This document shows, piece after piece, positions 33,247 to 43,700 of a stretch of DNA of 64,000 nucleotides. A program made the translations under genes and the position numbers. The notes below the pieces were generated by a model. The model worked only from the letters and a program-made list of their open reading frames with translations. It was not told the origin of the DNA and did no database searches. Positions within the stretch are counted from its first letter, which is position 1; every line of letters starts with the position of its first letter. Origin of the DNA: Stemphylium vesicarium (taxonomy: Eukaryota > Ascomycota > Dothideomycetes > Pleosporales > Pleosporaceae); contig QXCR01000029.1 of assembly GCA_004380135.1 (NCBI GenBank), forward strand, positions 1 to 64,000. Reading direction: 5' to 3'.

Positions 33247-35177
33247 ATGGCGCTGGTAGGATTACTGGTAAAGGCGATTGGCCTGGGAACGTTCTTTCTT
33301 GTCGTTCAATACGTCCTGGCCTATCTTAACTCCCCACTCAAGAGTATCCCTGGACCGTTCTTAGCCAAGTTCTCGAACGCCTGGCGCTTCCTGAATCACT
33401 ACGGGCAGACCCACATCGAAACACAGAGGAAGCTTCATGAGAAGCATGGTGACGTCGTTCGTCTGGGACCCAACACCCTCAGTGTTGCCGATGCTAGTCT
33501 GATCAAGACTATCTACAATATTCGTGGAACCTACCTCAAGGTAAGTCCACGATGGAGCCAATCACCATGAACTTGACAGCTACTGACATCGGAACAGAGT
33601 GACTACTATGTAAGAACACGACGGTGATTCTTAGGGAAAATGACCTACTAACAGCCGTTCGGTCCATCAATGATGCTCTCCAAGACGGTCATCTCATTCA
33701 GAACATATTCAGCACACGCAGCAATCAGTTTCATTCCAAAGCAATTAAACCTATCCAGAAACTCTATGGTCTCCAAAATGCGCTCCAAATCGAAAGCATC
33801 ATGGACGATGATCTCCGTACCTTGTGTGCTCAGCTTGAATCACGTTTCATCGAGGGTGCCAACAAGGCTAAGACATGTGATATCGCCGATTGGATCTCCT
33901 TCTTCGCATGGGATTTTCTCGGTGACATGACCTGGAGTAAGCGCATTGGCTTCATGGAGCAAGGAACGGACGTCGGGGACATGTTAGTAGCTTCCCAGTC
34001 CAAGATACACTGATGCATGGGCTGATCTAATATATCGCCTTCAAGGCTAGGCACGGCTGAACGTGTAATGCGTTATTTCTCCGTGGTAGGTAGACACGCA
34101 TACCTTGCAGCTCCTCGTATTATGAAACCGCGTTGTAGTACATGCTAATCCCAGTCAGGTTGGCCAAATCCCTGCGCTCGACAAATGGCTTGGAAAGAAC
34201 CCGAAATGGCCTCGTTCTCTTTACAAGTTTGATGACTTCTCTGTCGCCGCTGGCTTTTCTGTCCAGCGTTTTGTGGAACGCATACAAAACCCTGAGCTCG
34301 GCAAGGACAAGAAGGACTTTTTGAACGGCTTTCTCGAGGCAAAGAAGGAGCATCCCGAGCTTGTTACCGACAATGAAGTCATTGGGTACATGATCATCAA
34401 TGTAAGTAGTTTGTCACATGCAGTGCATGCTGCTGAAGTCACACTTCCCCGTCACATGATCCATCGAGGCTGACAAGACCCTTTACACAGGTCCTCGGTG
34501 GAGCCGACACTCTTGCCATCGTCATCAAGGCCATTTTTTACCATATTCTCAAAAACCCTGCCTCCAAAGCCCGATTGGTCCAAGAATTGCACTCAGCAAA
34601 TCTCTCCTTCCCGACCCCATACGGCGCTATTGAGAAGCTTCCTTATCTAGATGCATGTATCAAAGAAGGTCTTCGTATGCACCCCGTTGTTGGCCACATC
34701 CTGGAGCGAGTCGTACCAAACAGCGGTCTCACCTTGCCCGACGAAACGATTGTGCCCCCCGGTACGATCATTGGAGTTAACCCATGGGTCATCCACTACA
34801 AAGAGGACATATATGGAGAGAGACCCCACGAATTCCGTCCGGAGCGCTGGATGCGTGCCGAGAAGGAAGATGAGGCCACTTACGAGGCTAGGATCAGAAG
34901 AATGAAGGATGCGGACATGGCGTTCGGAGGCGGAAATCGAGTCTGCATTGGCAAGCCATTAGCGCTCGTAGAAGTGTACAAGGTCGTCGCCACCGTGTTT
35001 GGGAAGTACAAGGTAAGTTCATCTTAGGTTGCGATGTTATTTACGAGGTTTGTGCTGACGATGGAGTAGATTGATCTTGAGGACCCAAACAAAGAGTGGG
35101 ATCTGCACAAGCAATGGTTTGTATGGCCTCACAACATCAAGGTCAAGCTGGATACGCTTGATAGCGCCAGCTCATAG
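33247..35177 (+). CDS. Cytochrome P450, pisatin-demethylase-like, with a coding break near 33655
   Basis: Exons read 33247-33540, a 12-nt micro-exon 33598-33609 (SDYY), 33655-33982, 34046-34085, 34159-34401, 34491-35012 and 35070-35177. All later junctions close. An N-terminal membrane anchor (LGTFFLVVQYVLAYL) is followed by SIPGPFLAKFSNAWR. The I-helix carries LGGADTLAI, the K-helix KEGLRMHP (ExxR), and the haem loop FGGGNRVCIGKPLA has the axial Cys. Only the join into the 33655 exon fails: the frame needed for SINDALQDGHLIQNIF is one base off. The enzyme should be an ER-bound monooxygenase if intact. This could be a sequencing error, an unusual splice or an inactivating indel. Confidence 0.75.
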
Positions 35178-36393
35178 GCTTTGGCGAATCTTTTCTAGGC
35201 GGAATTGTCTCAGAACGGTCGCGGAAACGATACCGAAAGGTGTACACCGACAGTTACAGCGTAATTGGAGGCTTTGGTTTTTTCTCCAGATAACGTAATT
35301 CGGCGTTGGTGGCAAACTCGTAGAATCAGGATAGCGTTCCCAATCAAACATGTGCTTTCAGTAAAATTCCTTTGGACGTAGAGTGAATTGGAGTGTCAAA
35401 GGCGAAATTTAATGGGAGTAGGGCCGGGCAATAAAGTTGGGCATCAGAATACTGGCCGACATTGAGATGTGCGAACAACGGAATCGCTTGGAGCTGCCAC
35501 AGTGTACGTCGACGATGGTTGCATCATGGACGTCCCCGTTAAGATCGCGTCGCGCTAACTACATCGGCTATTGAAGCACGGTCCTTCGGCTAAGGCTGCT
35601 ATCCTTTGGCATGCGTCGGATCGGTGTTTGCATCCTCCTAACAGTTAAAACCTTTACTCTGCGGCATCATGGTAAGGCTATCTGGACTTCAGAAAGACGT
35701 CTTGTCACTGTACCGGCAATGTCTGCGAGCGGTGAAACAAAAACCAACAGTATGAACATTGTGATCCTCTGACGTGGACACTACTAACATCACCATAGGA
35801 AACGCAGCCCCATTTCCGTGACTTTGCAAGGTGCGAGACTTTGATCGTATGATGCTCGATGCAGCAACTGATGACGAGTGTCAGATCCCAGTTCCACAAG
35901 CACCGAGATGTTGGCAAGAAAGACTTTGGGACGATTGAGTATCTGCTCCGCCGCGGAAGAAACCAGCTGGAATCGTGGTCAGAGCCAGGCATTCGGGATA
36001 TTCACAGATAACAAGAAAGTGTATGCTGAGTAAACCGAGCCAAAGGAGCGCTGACACGCAATGCTGCGGAAGTCGGACAGCACAACGCGCAAGCATCGAC
36101 ATATCCACGCACTCCATGCGGTAAAGATCACGTAACCTATGCTACTTTTGGATGGTAATGACATCGAAATTCGACAGGAATCCCATCGACGAAGCTTCCA
36201 CTGCGCCCGAAACCTGGAACAATGTGATCACGTGACCTGACCTGAGCGTTGGAACTTTCCAGCGGATGCTCGTCCCTGCCTCGAGCGGGGTTGTTGAAAC
36301 CAACAGTATGACTTTGCCCCTCTCCAACCTCTCTAGGTTTCTTGCACCATGATGTGGTGTGATGCTTTACGTCTGGATGACGGCAAAGCCACG

Positions 36394-36409
36394 TTCGAAA
36401 GCTCTAGAA
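36394..36409. promoter_or_regulatory. Heat-shock-element-like site, imperfect trimer
   Basis: GAA at 36397, CTC at 36402 (one mismatch to TTC) and GAA at 36407 are each separated by two bases, preceded by TTC at 36394. This matches the nGAAnnTTCnnGAA pattern bound by Hsf1, about 165 nt before the sHSP ATG. Confidence 0.45.
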
Positions 36410-36486
36410 ACGGCCCGAAAGATCTCCGAGGCTTCTGGCAGCATCGTGATTGACACGGCACAGGTCTCCTGAGATGGTTGCGATGT

Positions 36487-36494
36487 TTCGAGAA
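36487..36494. promoter_or_regulatory. Heat-shock-element core TTCgaGAA
   Basis: A perfect two-unit inverted element (TTC, two bases, GAA) lies 15 nt before the TATA box of the sHSP gene. Hsf1 control is inferred from motif and position. Confidence 0.5.
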
Positions 36495-36508
36495 ACACTC
36501 TCCTCGAG

Positions 36509-36516
36509 TATATATA
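36509..36516 (+). promoter_or_regulatory. TATA box TATATATA
   Basis: TATATATA lies 57 nt before the first ATG of the sHSP gene, typical of strongly inducible fungal genes. Confidence 0.55.
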
Positions 36517-36572
36517 CCTCTTGAGCCATCTCCCAAAGGTCATCATCAGAACAACAAAGCACAACAAGTCTT

Positions 36573-37265
36573 ATGCAATCACTGCGCTCAACACTCTCAC
36601 GCGTTCCTCGACAACTCAACCGCATCACAAAGCCTACAACCGTTCGTCACTTTTCACACGCACCAGCAACAATGTCTCTCTTCCCACGATTCACGCAAGA
36701 GTTCGCGCCTATGTTCAGGCTCTTTGACGAGTACGATCGTCAGGCCTTCCGCAACCTCGACCGCCAATTCGACAGTGTCCGCTCCTTCACTCCAAAGTTC
36801 GATGTGAGGGAGACGAAAGAAGGATACGAGCTACAAGGCGAACTTCCTGGTGTTGAACAAAAGGACATCAACATCGAATGGACCGACAACAACACCCTCA
36901 CCATCTCTGGCCGCCACGAGCATGTGCGCGAAGAGGGCCAACGCCCACAAGGCTTCATCGAGAATGGCGAGCACTCCGAACAGAAGAAGCTCGGCCACCA
37001 GCCCACCGTTGAGGACGACCCATCCGAGTCTAGCAACAAGGTCTCCAAGCAGTCCCAGGAGAAGGGTGTTTCTAAGCAGCAAGAAGACGCCAACAAGGCG
37101 AAGTACTGGGTCAGCGAGCGCTCCGTTGGAGAGTTCCACCGTTCCTTCGCCTTCCCAGCCCGAGTCGATCAGGATGCCGTCAAGGCCAGCCTTAAGAACG
37201 GTATTCTGAGCATCTTGGTCCCCAAGGCTCAGGCTCCTCAGCCACGAAAGATCAACATCGAGTAG
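36573..37265 (+). CDS. Small heat-shock protein (Hsp20/HSP30) with a presequence and possible second start
   Basis: Single exon, 230 aa from the first ATG. Residues 1-33 (MQSLRSTLSRVPRQLNRI and on) are Arg-rich with no acidic residue, a mitochondrial-presequence pattern. Residue 34 is a second Met in a strong context opening MSLFPRFTQEF, the usual start of cytosolic fungal HSP30. The alpha-crystallin domain begins at FTPKFDVRETKEGYELQGEL and ends with the family signature LKNGILSILVPK. A polar insert (about 45 aa, GEHSEQKKLGHQP to EDANKAK) splits it, as in HSP30 proteins. It is an ATP-independent chaperone holding unfolded proteins. HSE and TATA sites precede it. Confidence 0.9.
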   Translation: MQSLRSTLSRVPRQLNRITKPTTVRHFSHAPATMSLFPRFTQEFAPMFRLFDEYDRQAFRNLDRQFDSVRSFTPKFDVRETKEGYELQGELPGVEQKDINIEWTDNNTLTISGRHEHVREEGQRPQGFIENGEHSEQKKLGHQPTVEDDPSESSNKVSKQSQEKGVSKQQEDANKAKYWVSERSVGEFHRSFAFPARVDQDAVKASLKNGILSILVPKAQAPQPRKINIE

Positions 37266-38413
37266 AAGAATCGAATCGACGACACTCCGGACGAACTGGA
37301 GCAATGCGACGATGGGCTTCAGTAACGAATCACGAATTTGTGCACTCCTTTGGATCATAGCGACGGTGTTTTTGATGGGAAACTTGGGATGTTCTTGTAG
37401 TGTTTTCGGTGTTACAACAGTCACTCCTTTGTTAGTGTGAAGGCTAGTACTGGTGGGGTTGTATATAATCTCAACAATACATTGGTTTACTCCTTATCCT
37501 GTACTAATTGTGGACGCAAAAATTCCCATCCCGCATTGGAGGTGGCTTCTGATCTTCGATGCTCGGTTTGGTACATTGCTATTCTAATAGCAGTTCAGAC
37601 CATCATGCGTCGCCAATGGACAGCGTAATATCAGTTGCGCTGTACCAGACCTGGAGCGTCGAATCGATCAGAAGCCTTTCCCAACGCGGGATGGCGTTTT
37701 TTGCGTTCAGACCTTTGGTGGCTTCACGGAGAATAAGATATGATTTTCTATTGTAGCGCATCGAGATCTCAAGATACTATCAAAGTGACAGCACTATGCG
37801 TGGTGCGCGTGTCTTCAAGAGGATGAGTGAATGGCTGACCGGCCAAGTGCGTCATCGAGGCAGACAGTCGTTCTAGAGCAAGCCACGGACATGGCGTACA
37901 GAAATATTACCGGTGCTACGAGCAGATCTACCAGGAAAAAAGTCCACGCGGACTGCTAAGCATCGCAGGCGTTGATCTAGGCGACATCGCTCTCGCCCCA
38001 CTTAGCCTCGGGGTCTGTGATTGGAGCGCTGCGCGAAGTGCGGGGGCCTTATCGTCGCTTCTTCCTAATCACCTCCCGCTTATGTTGCGGTAGGAGAGTA
38101 AAACCCCGGCACCGCTGGGTAAGATAAGCGACTGTATACAATACTGTCGTACTGTCAGCTATAGCTCGGCCTCTTCCACGGTGCTGGGCTTACACCTTCG
38201 ATGCAGTCAGCCTAGTAACAGCCGCATGTATTATCCGGGAGCCTGGTGCATCCGCGCTCGCCGCGATTCATCCGATACCTCACCTTGCAGTGCCAGCTCT
38301 ATATGGCTTTATTTTTTGCCGCGCGCATAGAGATCACCTAGGATCCTACGCATAGTCGTCATTCGTAGTATCTCTACTTTCCCTCTTCGATCCAGGGTCG
38401 ACAAGTCGACACC
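37266..38413. other. Intergenic, promoter of Zn2Cys6 regulator
   Basis: 1.15 kb without a gene. A GATA-type site (AGATAAG) sits near 38121 and a single CCTCGG near 38005; neither is tied to a demonstrated role. Confidence 0.45.
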
Positions 38414-40950
38414 ATGCCTCGTCCAAAGAAACCCGGCGTCGAGCCGAAAAGAAGGTCACGCAATGGCTGCTGGTATTTTCACGACGCTTGCGCATAAGAA
38501 ACCCTATACTGACTTCGCACAGGCCATGTAAGTCTCGAAAGGTCAAATGGTAAGCATTGTTCGGTCTCTGTTTACCAGGGAGCGGCGATAACCATGCATC
38601 AGTGGAGAGGAAAAGCCATCATGCACGAATTGTCAACGGCAAGGAGAGAAATGCGACTATAGTATCCGGCTCAATTGGGGAGGGCGCGCGAAAAAAGAGA
38701 GAGGTGGTACCGGTACTGGTTCTGACGCCTCGAGTGCGGCCTCTGGCAGTCCATACCAGTCCACATTCTCGTTCGAAGACGATACTGCGCAGTTGTTTCC
38801 CCCAACACCGGAGCCATCGGCCCGGCCTCAACATGCAAGATCGCGTTCAAACATCTCTCCACCTAGGTCTTCGCAGGCTATAGATCCGGCCTTGATGGGG
38901 ATCACGCCTCACAGAGTTAGCGGCGCAGGCCCTACCGAAGGAAACTCTTTTTTTCACAGCGGAATGCCGTCATCAGCCCCATATAGCCAAACAAGCTTCC
39001 AAAGCACTTTCGACGCCCAACAGTCTCCTACATCGGGATCTGGTGCCTTTGCTTCCAACGGTCCCGCCTTTACTTCTGTCAATGCTGCGATGCCTCCGCC
39101 CCTGCAAGGATCCACCGACTTCATGTGTAAGCGCCAGAAGTACGACCATTACACCGAGTCGCCAGGGACCACATTCATGGAACCGTATTCGCCAAAAGCA
39201 GGTTCGCCAACACCCTATAGTCCTTACCCAACCATGCCTCTGACGCCGATATCAGTCGGTTCCGAAGGGATCGTCCTACAAACAGCCCCTACACCACAAA
39301 CCTCAACAGTCTCGCCTCCAGACCTTCGACGTGTATCCGTTCAATCTCTCATCCACGGCGAAGGGCCATATTGCGATAGCAACGAAGCCGAACGCGGAAG
39401 GCAGTATCCAATCACCGATTCAGCGTCTACGACTTATGGGTATGACTTGGGCTTTCCAGACTTGGACACACCCAGGAACAATGACTACTCGGCCATTGCC
39501 ATCTTCAGTCCGCAAAACAGCACTATGGATATCGATGATGAGACCCCGTATGGTAATGCCGAGCCCCGTAGTAAAGACATGGCGTTCGAAAGGGGAGGAT
39601 ACTACGCCAATCCGGTACCGATCAGAATCTCGAAGTCGCTGGAGCCGCTCCCGCCGCTACTCATGGAGAATCAAATGAACCTGCTTTATTTCCACCACTT
39701 CCTCAATCATACAGCTCGGATACTGGTCCCCCATGACTGCGAGAGAAACCCATTCCGACAAATCTTGCCAGAAAGTGAGTGTCCCCAAACAACAGTAACA
39801 GACTGACTCAATTAACCTTTTCAGTGGCCGTACACGACGAGAACCTCTTGAACCTTCTTCTCGCATACAGTGCCTCACATCGCGCACGTATGTTGAACCA
39901 TCCCGAGCCCTCGAACCGCATCGCAGTCTGGGTCCAAGATGTGTTCCCCAAACTACGACAAACGCTCAACGACAACCCGCACGACATCTCAGACAACACG
40001 CTCGCAGCCGTCATAATGATGGCAAGCCTAGAGATCATCTCGTCAGGCACATTCGAAGTGCCGATATCCTGGCAGAACCACCTCACAATGGCCCGTCAAA
40101 TGATCATCCAACGCGGCGGACCCAAAGGCATGGGCCGCCACGACCGCGTCGCCTACTTTCTCTCCCGCTGGTTCGCGTACCTCGACGTTCTCGGCTCGCT
40201 CAGCGGCCACAAGAACGACATGCCCGTCGGCTCCTTCTACTGGTCCACGGAAAACGCCTCGGCAGACGAAGACTTCGAAATCGACTGCTTGATGGGCTTC
40301 ACCACGCGCTGCGTCGGCAGCCTAGCACGCATTTCCGAACTCGCCAAGCGCTGCGAACCGCAGCGCATCGACGAAGAAGGTAACGTGCGTGAGGGCTGGG
40401 TGCCGAGTGCGGAGATTGTGGACGAAGCGACCAAGATCCAACGTGCGCTGCAGGAAGGCTTGTTCGACCGGAATATCCGCAAGGGGTGCAATCATCGCTC
40501 GAGCACGTCGTCGGAATCCGAGGGCGCGTGGGATGCAACGGAGATTTATGCGACGAACGAACTTTTTCATTGGGCCGGCTTGATTCACCTGTACCGTCGT
40601 GTGCTGGGCAAGTCGGCGCTGGATGCCGAGGTTCAGCATGCGGTGAGGGAGATTGTGGGGCTGCTGTATAAGATCAGGAGAGGGAGTACGGCGGAGGCTT
40701 GTCTCCTGTTTCCTATGTTTGCAGCGGGCTGTGATGCACAGGATGCGGGGCAGAGAGAGAAGATTATGGATCGGCTTAGGGGCGTCGAGGGCTTCGGGTT
40801 GAATCAGGTGTGTTGCTTGTGTTGTTGCAGCCCACGTTTATTTGTGCTGACGTTGAGGATTAGGTGCCGAAGATTAGCTCGCTCATGCGGAGTGTGTGGG
40901 ATACTGGTAAGCCATGGGAGTCGCTCGTCTCGGGAGAGTTCTTTGGCTGA
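38414..40950 (+). CDS. Zn2Cys6 transcription factor with fungal-specific regulatory domain
   Basis: Five exons (38414-38472, 38523-38549, 38603-39774, 39825-40807, 40864-40950) close in phase and give 775 aa. The N-terminus is basic (MPRPKKPGVEPKRRSRNG), and a binuclear cluster has Cys at 19, 22, 29, 36, 39 and 46 (spacing C2C6C6C2C6C). The cluster is split by two introns flanking a 27-nt exon. A Ser/Pro-rich linker follows, then a helical fungal_trans-type domain (LLNLLLAYSASHRARML, WVQDVFPKLRQTL, LTMARQMIIQRGG). The C-terminus reads WDTGKPWESLVSGEFFG. It acts as a nuclear DNA-binding regulator; target genes are unknown. The P450 and SAT4-like genes upstream are candidates only by proximity. 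Confidence 0.9.
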
Positions 40951-41416
40951 GGTTGTCTGTCGTGCACGGCCGTATCGATACCCGTTTCATCGTGGTGTGA
41001 TTATACGATCGCATAGGGGGGCGAAAAGATGGCTAATCCCGATCGAAACATGAGACGACGACGCGCAGAGATCCTGTTGCTTTCGATATACCCCAGACTG
41101 GAGCGAGAGGGCTGCCCAGTGTCTGGTAGCGACTGCCAGCGTCTAAAGCAGCTGAGCAACGAGAAGGTCCGAAGAAGCTGCAAAAGTCTATGCGTGGGAA
41201 GCACAAGCACAAAGAGAGTTGAGGGAGCTTCACTGAGCCTTGTCAGAATAGGCGACGTGAGCAAAGGAGAGCTGGAGAGCAAGCAAGCAGGAAGAAACAA
41301 GAGATAGTAGCTCAACCAGAAAGGAAAATTGAGGACAGCTGCAGGGGGTATCATCCATCCATCAGATATACACGCGCTCAATCCTACATACAACCCCACC
41401 GTCTCTCCCGCGCCCT
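40951..41416. other. Convergent 3' region
   Basis: 466 nt between convergent genes. Nothing recognised. Confidence 0.5.
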
Positions 41417-42060
41417 TCACCAAGGCCACCACCCGCCACCTGCAACCTTACCCACAGCCCTAGTCCCCTTACCCACCTCATCCGCACCCTCCCTGACCTC
41501 CTCAACAACCGCATCAACCGCCTGACCCAACTCCTCCTTCTCCTTCTCTATCAGCTCAGCCGCCTGTCCCCACTTCTCCTGGGCCAAAACCCGTTGTTTC
41601 TCTAGCGCGTGGCGAAGCTCCTCCTGCAGTTCTGCGATTTCAGAGCGCGTGGCGTGCGTCTCTTCGATGGTCTCGAGCTTGTACCAGAGATAGTATGTTA
41701 TTTGGTATGTGAAGAGGGCGCCGAGGAAGCACTTGAGGAGCGGAGAGCCGAATGTGCCGTAGTATGCGCCCTGCGGGTGTGGGGATTTTGTTAGTATGCG
41801 ATATCTTTGTCGAGGGGGGGAGAGAGGGCTGTGTGGGTAGCTGGCTGTGGAAGGAAGGGGGTGTGACGTACGACTCGCGATGGCTTTTTTGGTGGTGGCG
41901 GTAGTGGTGATGCTTGTCCGGTGGAATTGGGATTCGGCGGCGAACTGGGTGGATGCGGTGGTGCGGTTTCGGCAGCATATGTGCGTCGCGATATCTGTCC
42001 TCGTCTCCCTTGTATCGCTACTCTCCTGCAAACCGACCGTGTTGCTCTGACGGGATTCAT
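41417..42060 (-). CDS. Mitochondrial single-pass membrane protein with coiled coil, function unknown
   Basis: Exons 42060-41872 and 41770-41417 join in phase 0, giving 180 aa. The N-terminus MNPVRATRSVCRRVAIQGRR followed by ISRRTYAAE is a textbook mitochondrial presequence with an R-x-Y-A-like cleavage site. A Pro-rich linker (LPPPPKKP) is followed by one helix (LLKCFLGALFTYQITYYLWY), and the rest is a Glu/Lys coiled coil ending in Gly-Trp-rich GGGWWPW. This fits an inner-membrane protein with a soluble coiled-coil domain. I cannot name the family. It is divergent from the RAMP4 gene. Confidence 0.78.
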
Positions 42061-42667
42061 TGCGCTGCTTTGCGTATCTTGTTGTGTCGTTGTAGGCAGT
42101 AAAAGCTTCAGCTTCCCTTGACTTTTATCCCCCACTATGTGCGCGCGCTGCAATGCTGCCAAAGCCACGCCAATGGAACAGGTCGCGAAAGGCGCTCTGC
42201 GTATCTCGTGTGTGTTGGCCGGTAACGAGCGATTAGACAACGTAGATGGCTGCGTCGTAACGGGTCGTGTGTGAGGGATGATAGCGGGCTGGCGGGCTGG
42301 CGGGCTGGGTTGGTGTGGTGTGTGGCCAACTTTTTACCCAAAAGTGACGCTGCCTACGCAAACAGTAAACCTCCGCTCCATCTCCGCACGCCACTAACGC
42401 TCTCGCCCATGCATCCCAGCAAACCGGGACCCCCTACCACCTTTCGGACCCCCGTTAGCGTTGCGGTAGCTAGGGGGGCCGTGCATAGCGTATTTCCAAA
42501 GGAACACCTTGCACAACTTGAACCCTTAATTCCGCCTTTCGCTCTGCTACCCCCAATAACCCTATTTCTCACTCATTTTGTTCACCTGTTACGTCGCGCC
42601 GCAGACTCCGCGTATTCCACCAAGCGCGAACTTTCCCTACCTGAGGATTCAGAATAACGACGTTATA
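42061..42667. other. Divergent promoter region; contains (GCGGGCTG)3
   Basis: 607 nt without a gene. A perfect triplet of the 8-mer GCGGGCTG lies at 42284-42307. Short frames here are low-complexity. Confidence 0.5.
42284..42307. repeat. Tandem repeat (GCGGGCTG)x3
   Basis: Three exact 8-nt copies in the divergent promoter, a minisatellite-like tract. Confidence 0.8.
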
Positions 42668-43149
42668 ATGGTATGTACATGTGCCGAGGAGGAGGACGAG
42701 GAGTGATGAACTCCTTGGCCCCCTCCCCCCTCGCTGCCAGCACTGCTTCTGCGCAAATTGGCCAAACCACGTGGTCTACTAGAATGGAAGGCTAATAAGA
42801 ATGTGTGGTCTACCAGGCTCAAACACCACAGCAACGCCAGGCGAACATGCGCTTTGCCAAGGCGCAAGAGAAGAAGATGGGCAAGCCCGAGGTCACGGAA
42901 CCCGTAGTTAAGAAGAGGGCGCCGCAGAAGTCGCCGATTAGCAAGGGCTGGATTAGTACGTTTTATCACCTACATATACACGCATACACATGTTTTGAGG
43001 ATTGCCCTCGAATCGGGAATGAAGTGTGTGGGGGGGAAAGGAAACTTGTGGTAAAACGCAATGCTGACTTGACTTGACTTGCGATAGTTGTTCTGGCTTT
43101 CATACTCTGCGGCGGCCTACTCTTCGAGGTCCTGAAACTCTTCTTCTGA
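42668..43149 (+). CDS. YSY6: RAMP4/SERP1-type ER stress protein (YSY6)
   Basis: Exons 42668-42670 (only the ATG), 42817-42955 and 43088-43149 give 67 aa. The first exon is the start codon itself, followed at once by GTATGT; the acceptor CTACCAG restores MAQTPQQRQANMRFAKAQEK. The protein continues GKPEVTEPVVKK and KSPISKGWI, then one C-terminal helix (VLAFILCGGLLFEVLKLFF), the RAMP4 tail-anchored layout. Members sit beside Sec61 in the ER membrane and stabilise new membrane proteins during stress. The 146-nt first intron and the ATG-only exon make it easy to miss by ORF calling. Confidence 0.9.
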
Positions 43150-43699
43150 GGAAAAAAAAAACTACGTCGGCTTTATACGGAGCGAGCGCGAGCGTGGAAG
43201 GAAAGTGAGGGTGGAAGTTAGGGGGGGGACACGGCCGGTCAGCGAGTATGACGAGGGACTTTGAACACTCTTCTCCGCAAAGCTGAACACCTTGGGGTGC
43301 GTATACGTGGTACAGGGGGTGTGAGCCACCAGGGCCAAAAGAGAACAAGGAAGCAGCAGAAGGAGGAAGAGGAGGAGGAGCAGAACTGCCGTGTTTGGCA
43401 TAACTTTTTTTCTTTCTATTGAATTATTATATAGGGAAAGGGCAGCAAAATGGCGTTACAACATACAAAGGGGCGACGGGTCATAAAGAAAGGATTTTCG
43501 CGTTTCCAACAAGCCGGTTTGCACGTTATGTGGTATATCTATTTCTATATACTGCAATGTGTCAGATTTCACAGTTTCTTCGTTTTGAGGGGTTGCAGAA
43601 AAAAGGGGGGACAGTGCAAACAAGACATTTGATTCCAAGTGTTTGTTACTTCGTGCTACTACTACTATTGACCGACTGACCGACCGACCGACTGATTGA
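43150..43699. other. Convergent 3' region with tetranucleotide repeat
   Basis: 550 nt. A GACC/GACT tetranucleotide tract runs 43670-43700 up to the AP-3 delta stop. No gene is seen. Confidence 0.55.
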
Positions 43700-43700
43700 C
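43670..43700. repeat. Tetranucleotide tract of GACC/GACT units
   Basis: Seven consecutive 4-nt units (GACC, GACT, GATT variants) abut the 3' end of the AP-3 delta gene. Confidence 0.7.

Larger units (their letters stand above)
35178..36572. other. Intergenic, P450 3' region and sHSP promoter
   Basis: 1.4 kb without a supported gene. The final 200 nt hold heat-shock-element-like sites and a TATA box, listed separately. Confidence 0.5.

Noticed and set aside
36594..36807. Alternative frames over the sHSP 5' part
   Set aside because: Only the frame with the alpha-crystallin domain continues to a normal stop with family motifs.
33247..41000. Secondary-metabolite cluster (P450 + regulator)
   Set aside because: No backbone synthase, transporter or tailoring set lies nearby, so adjacency alone is not enough.
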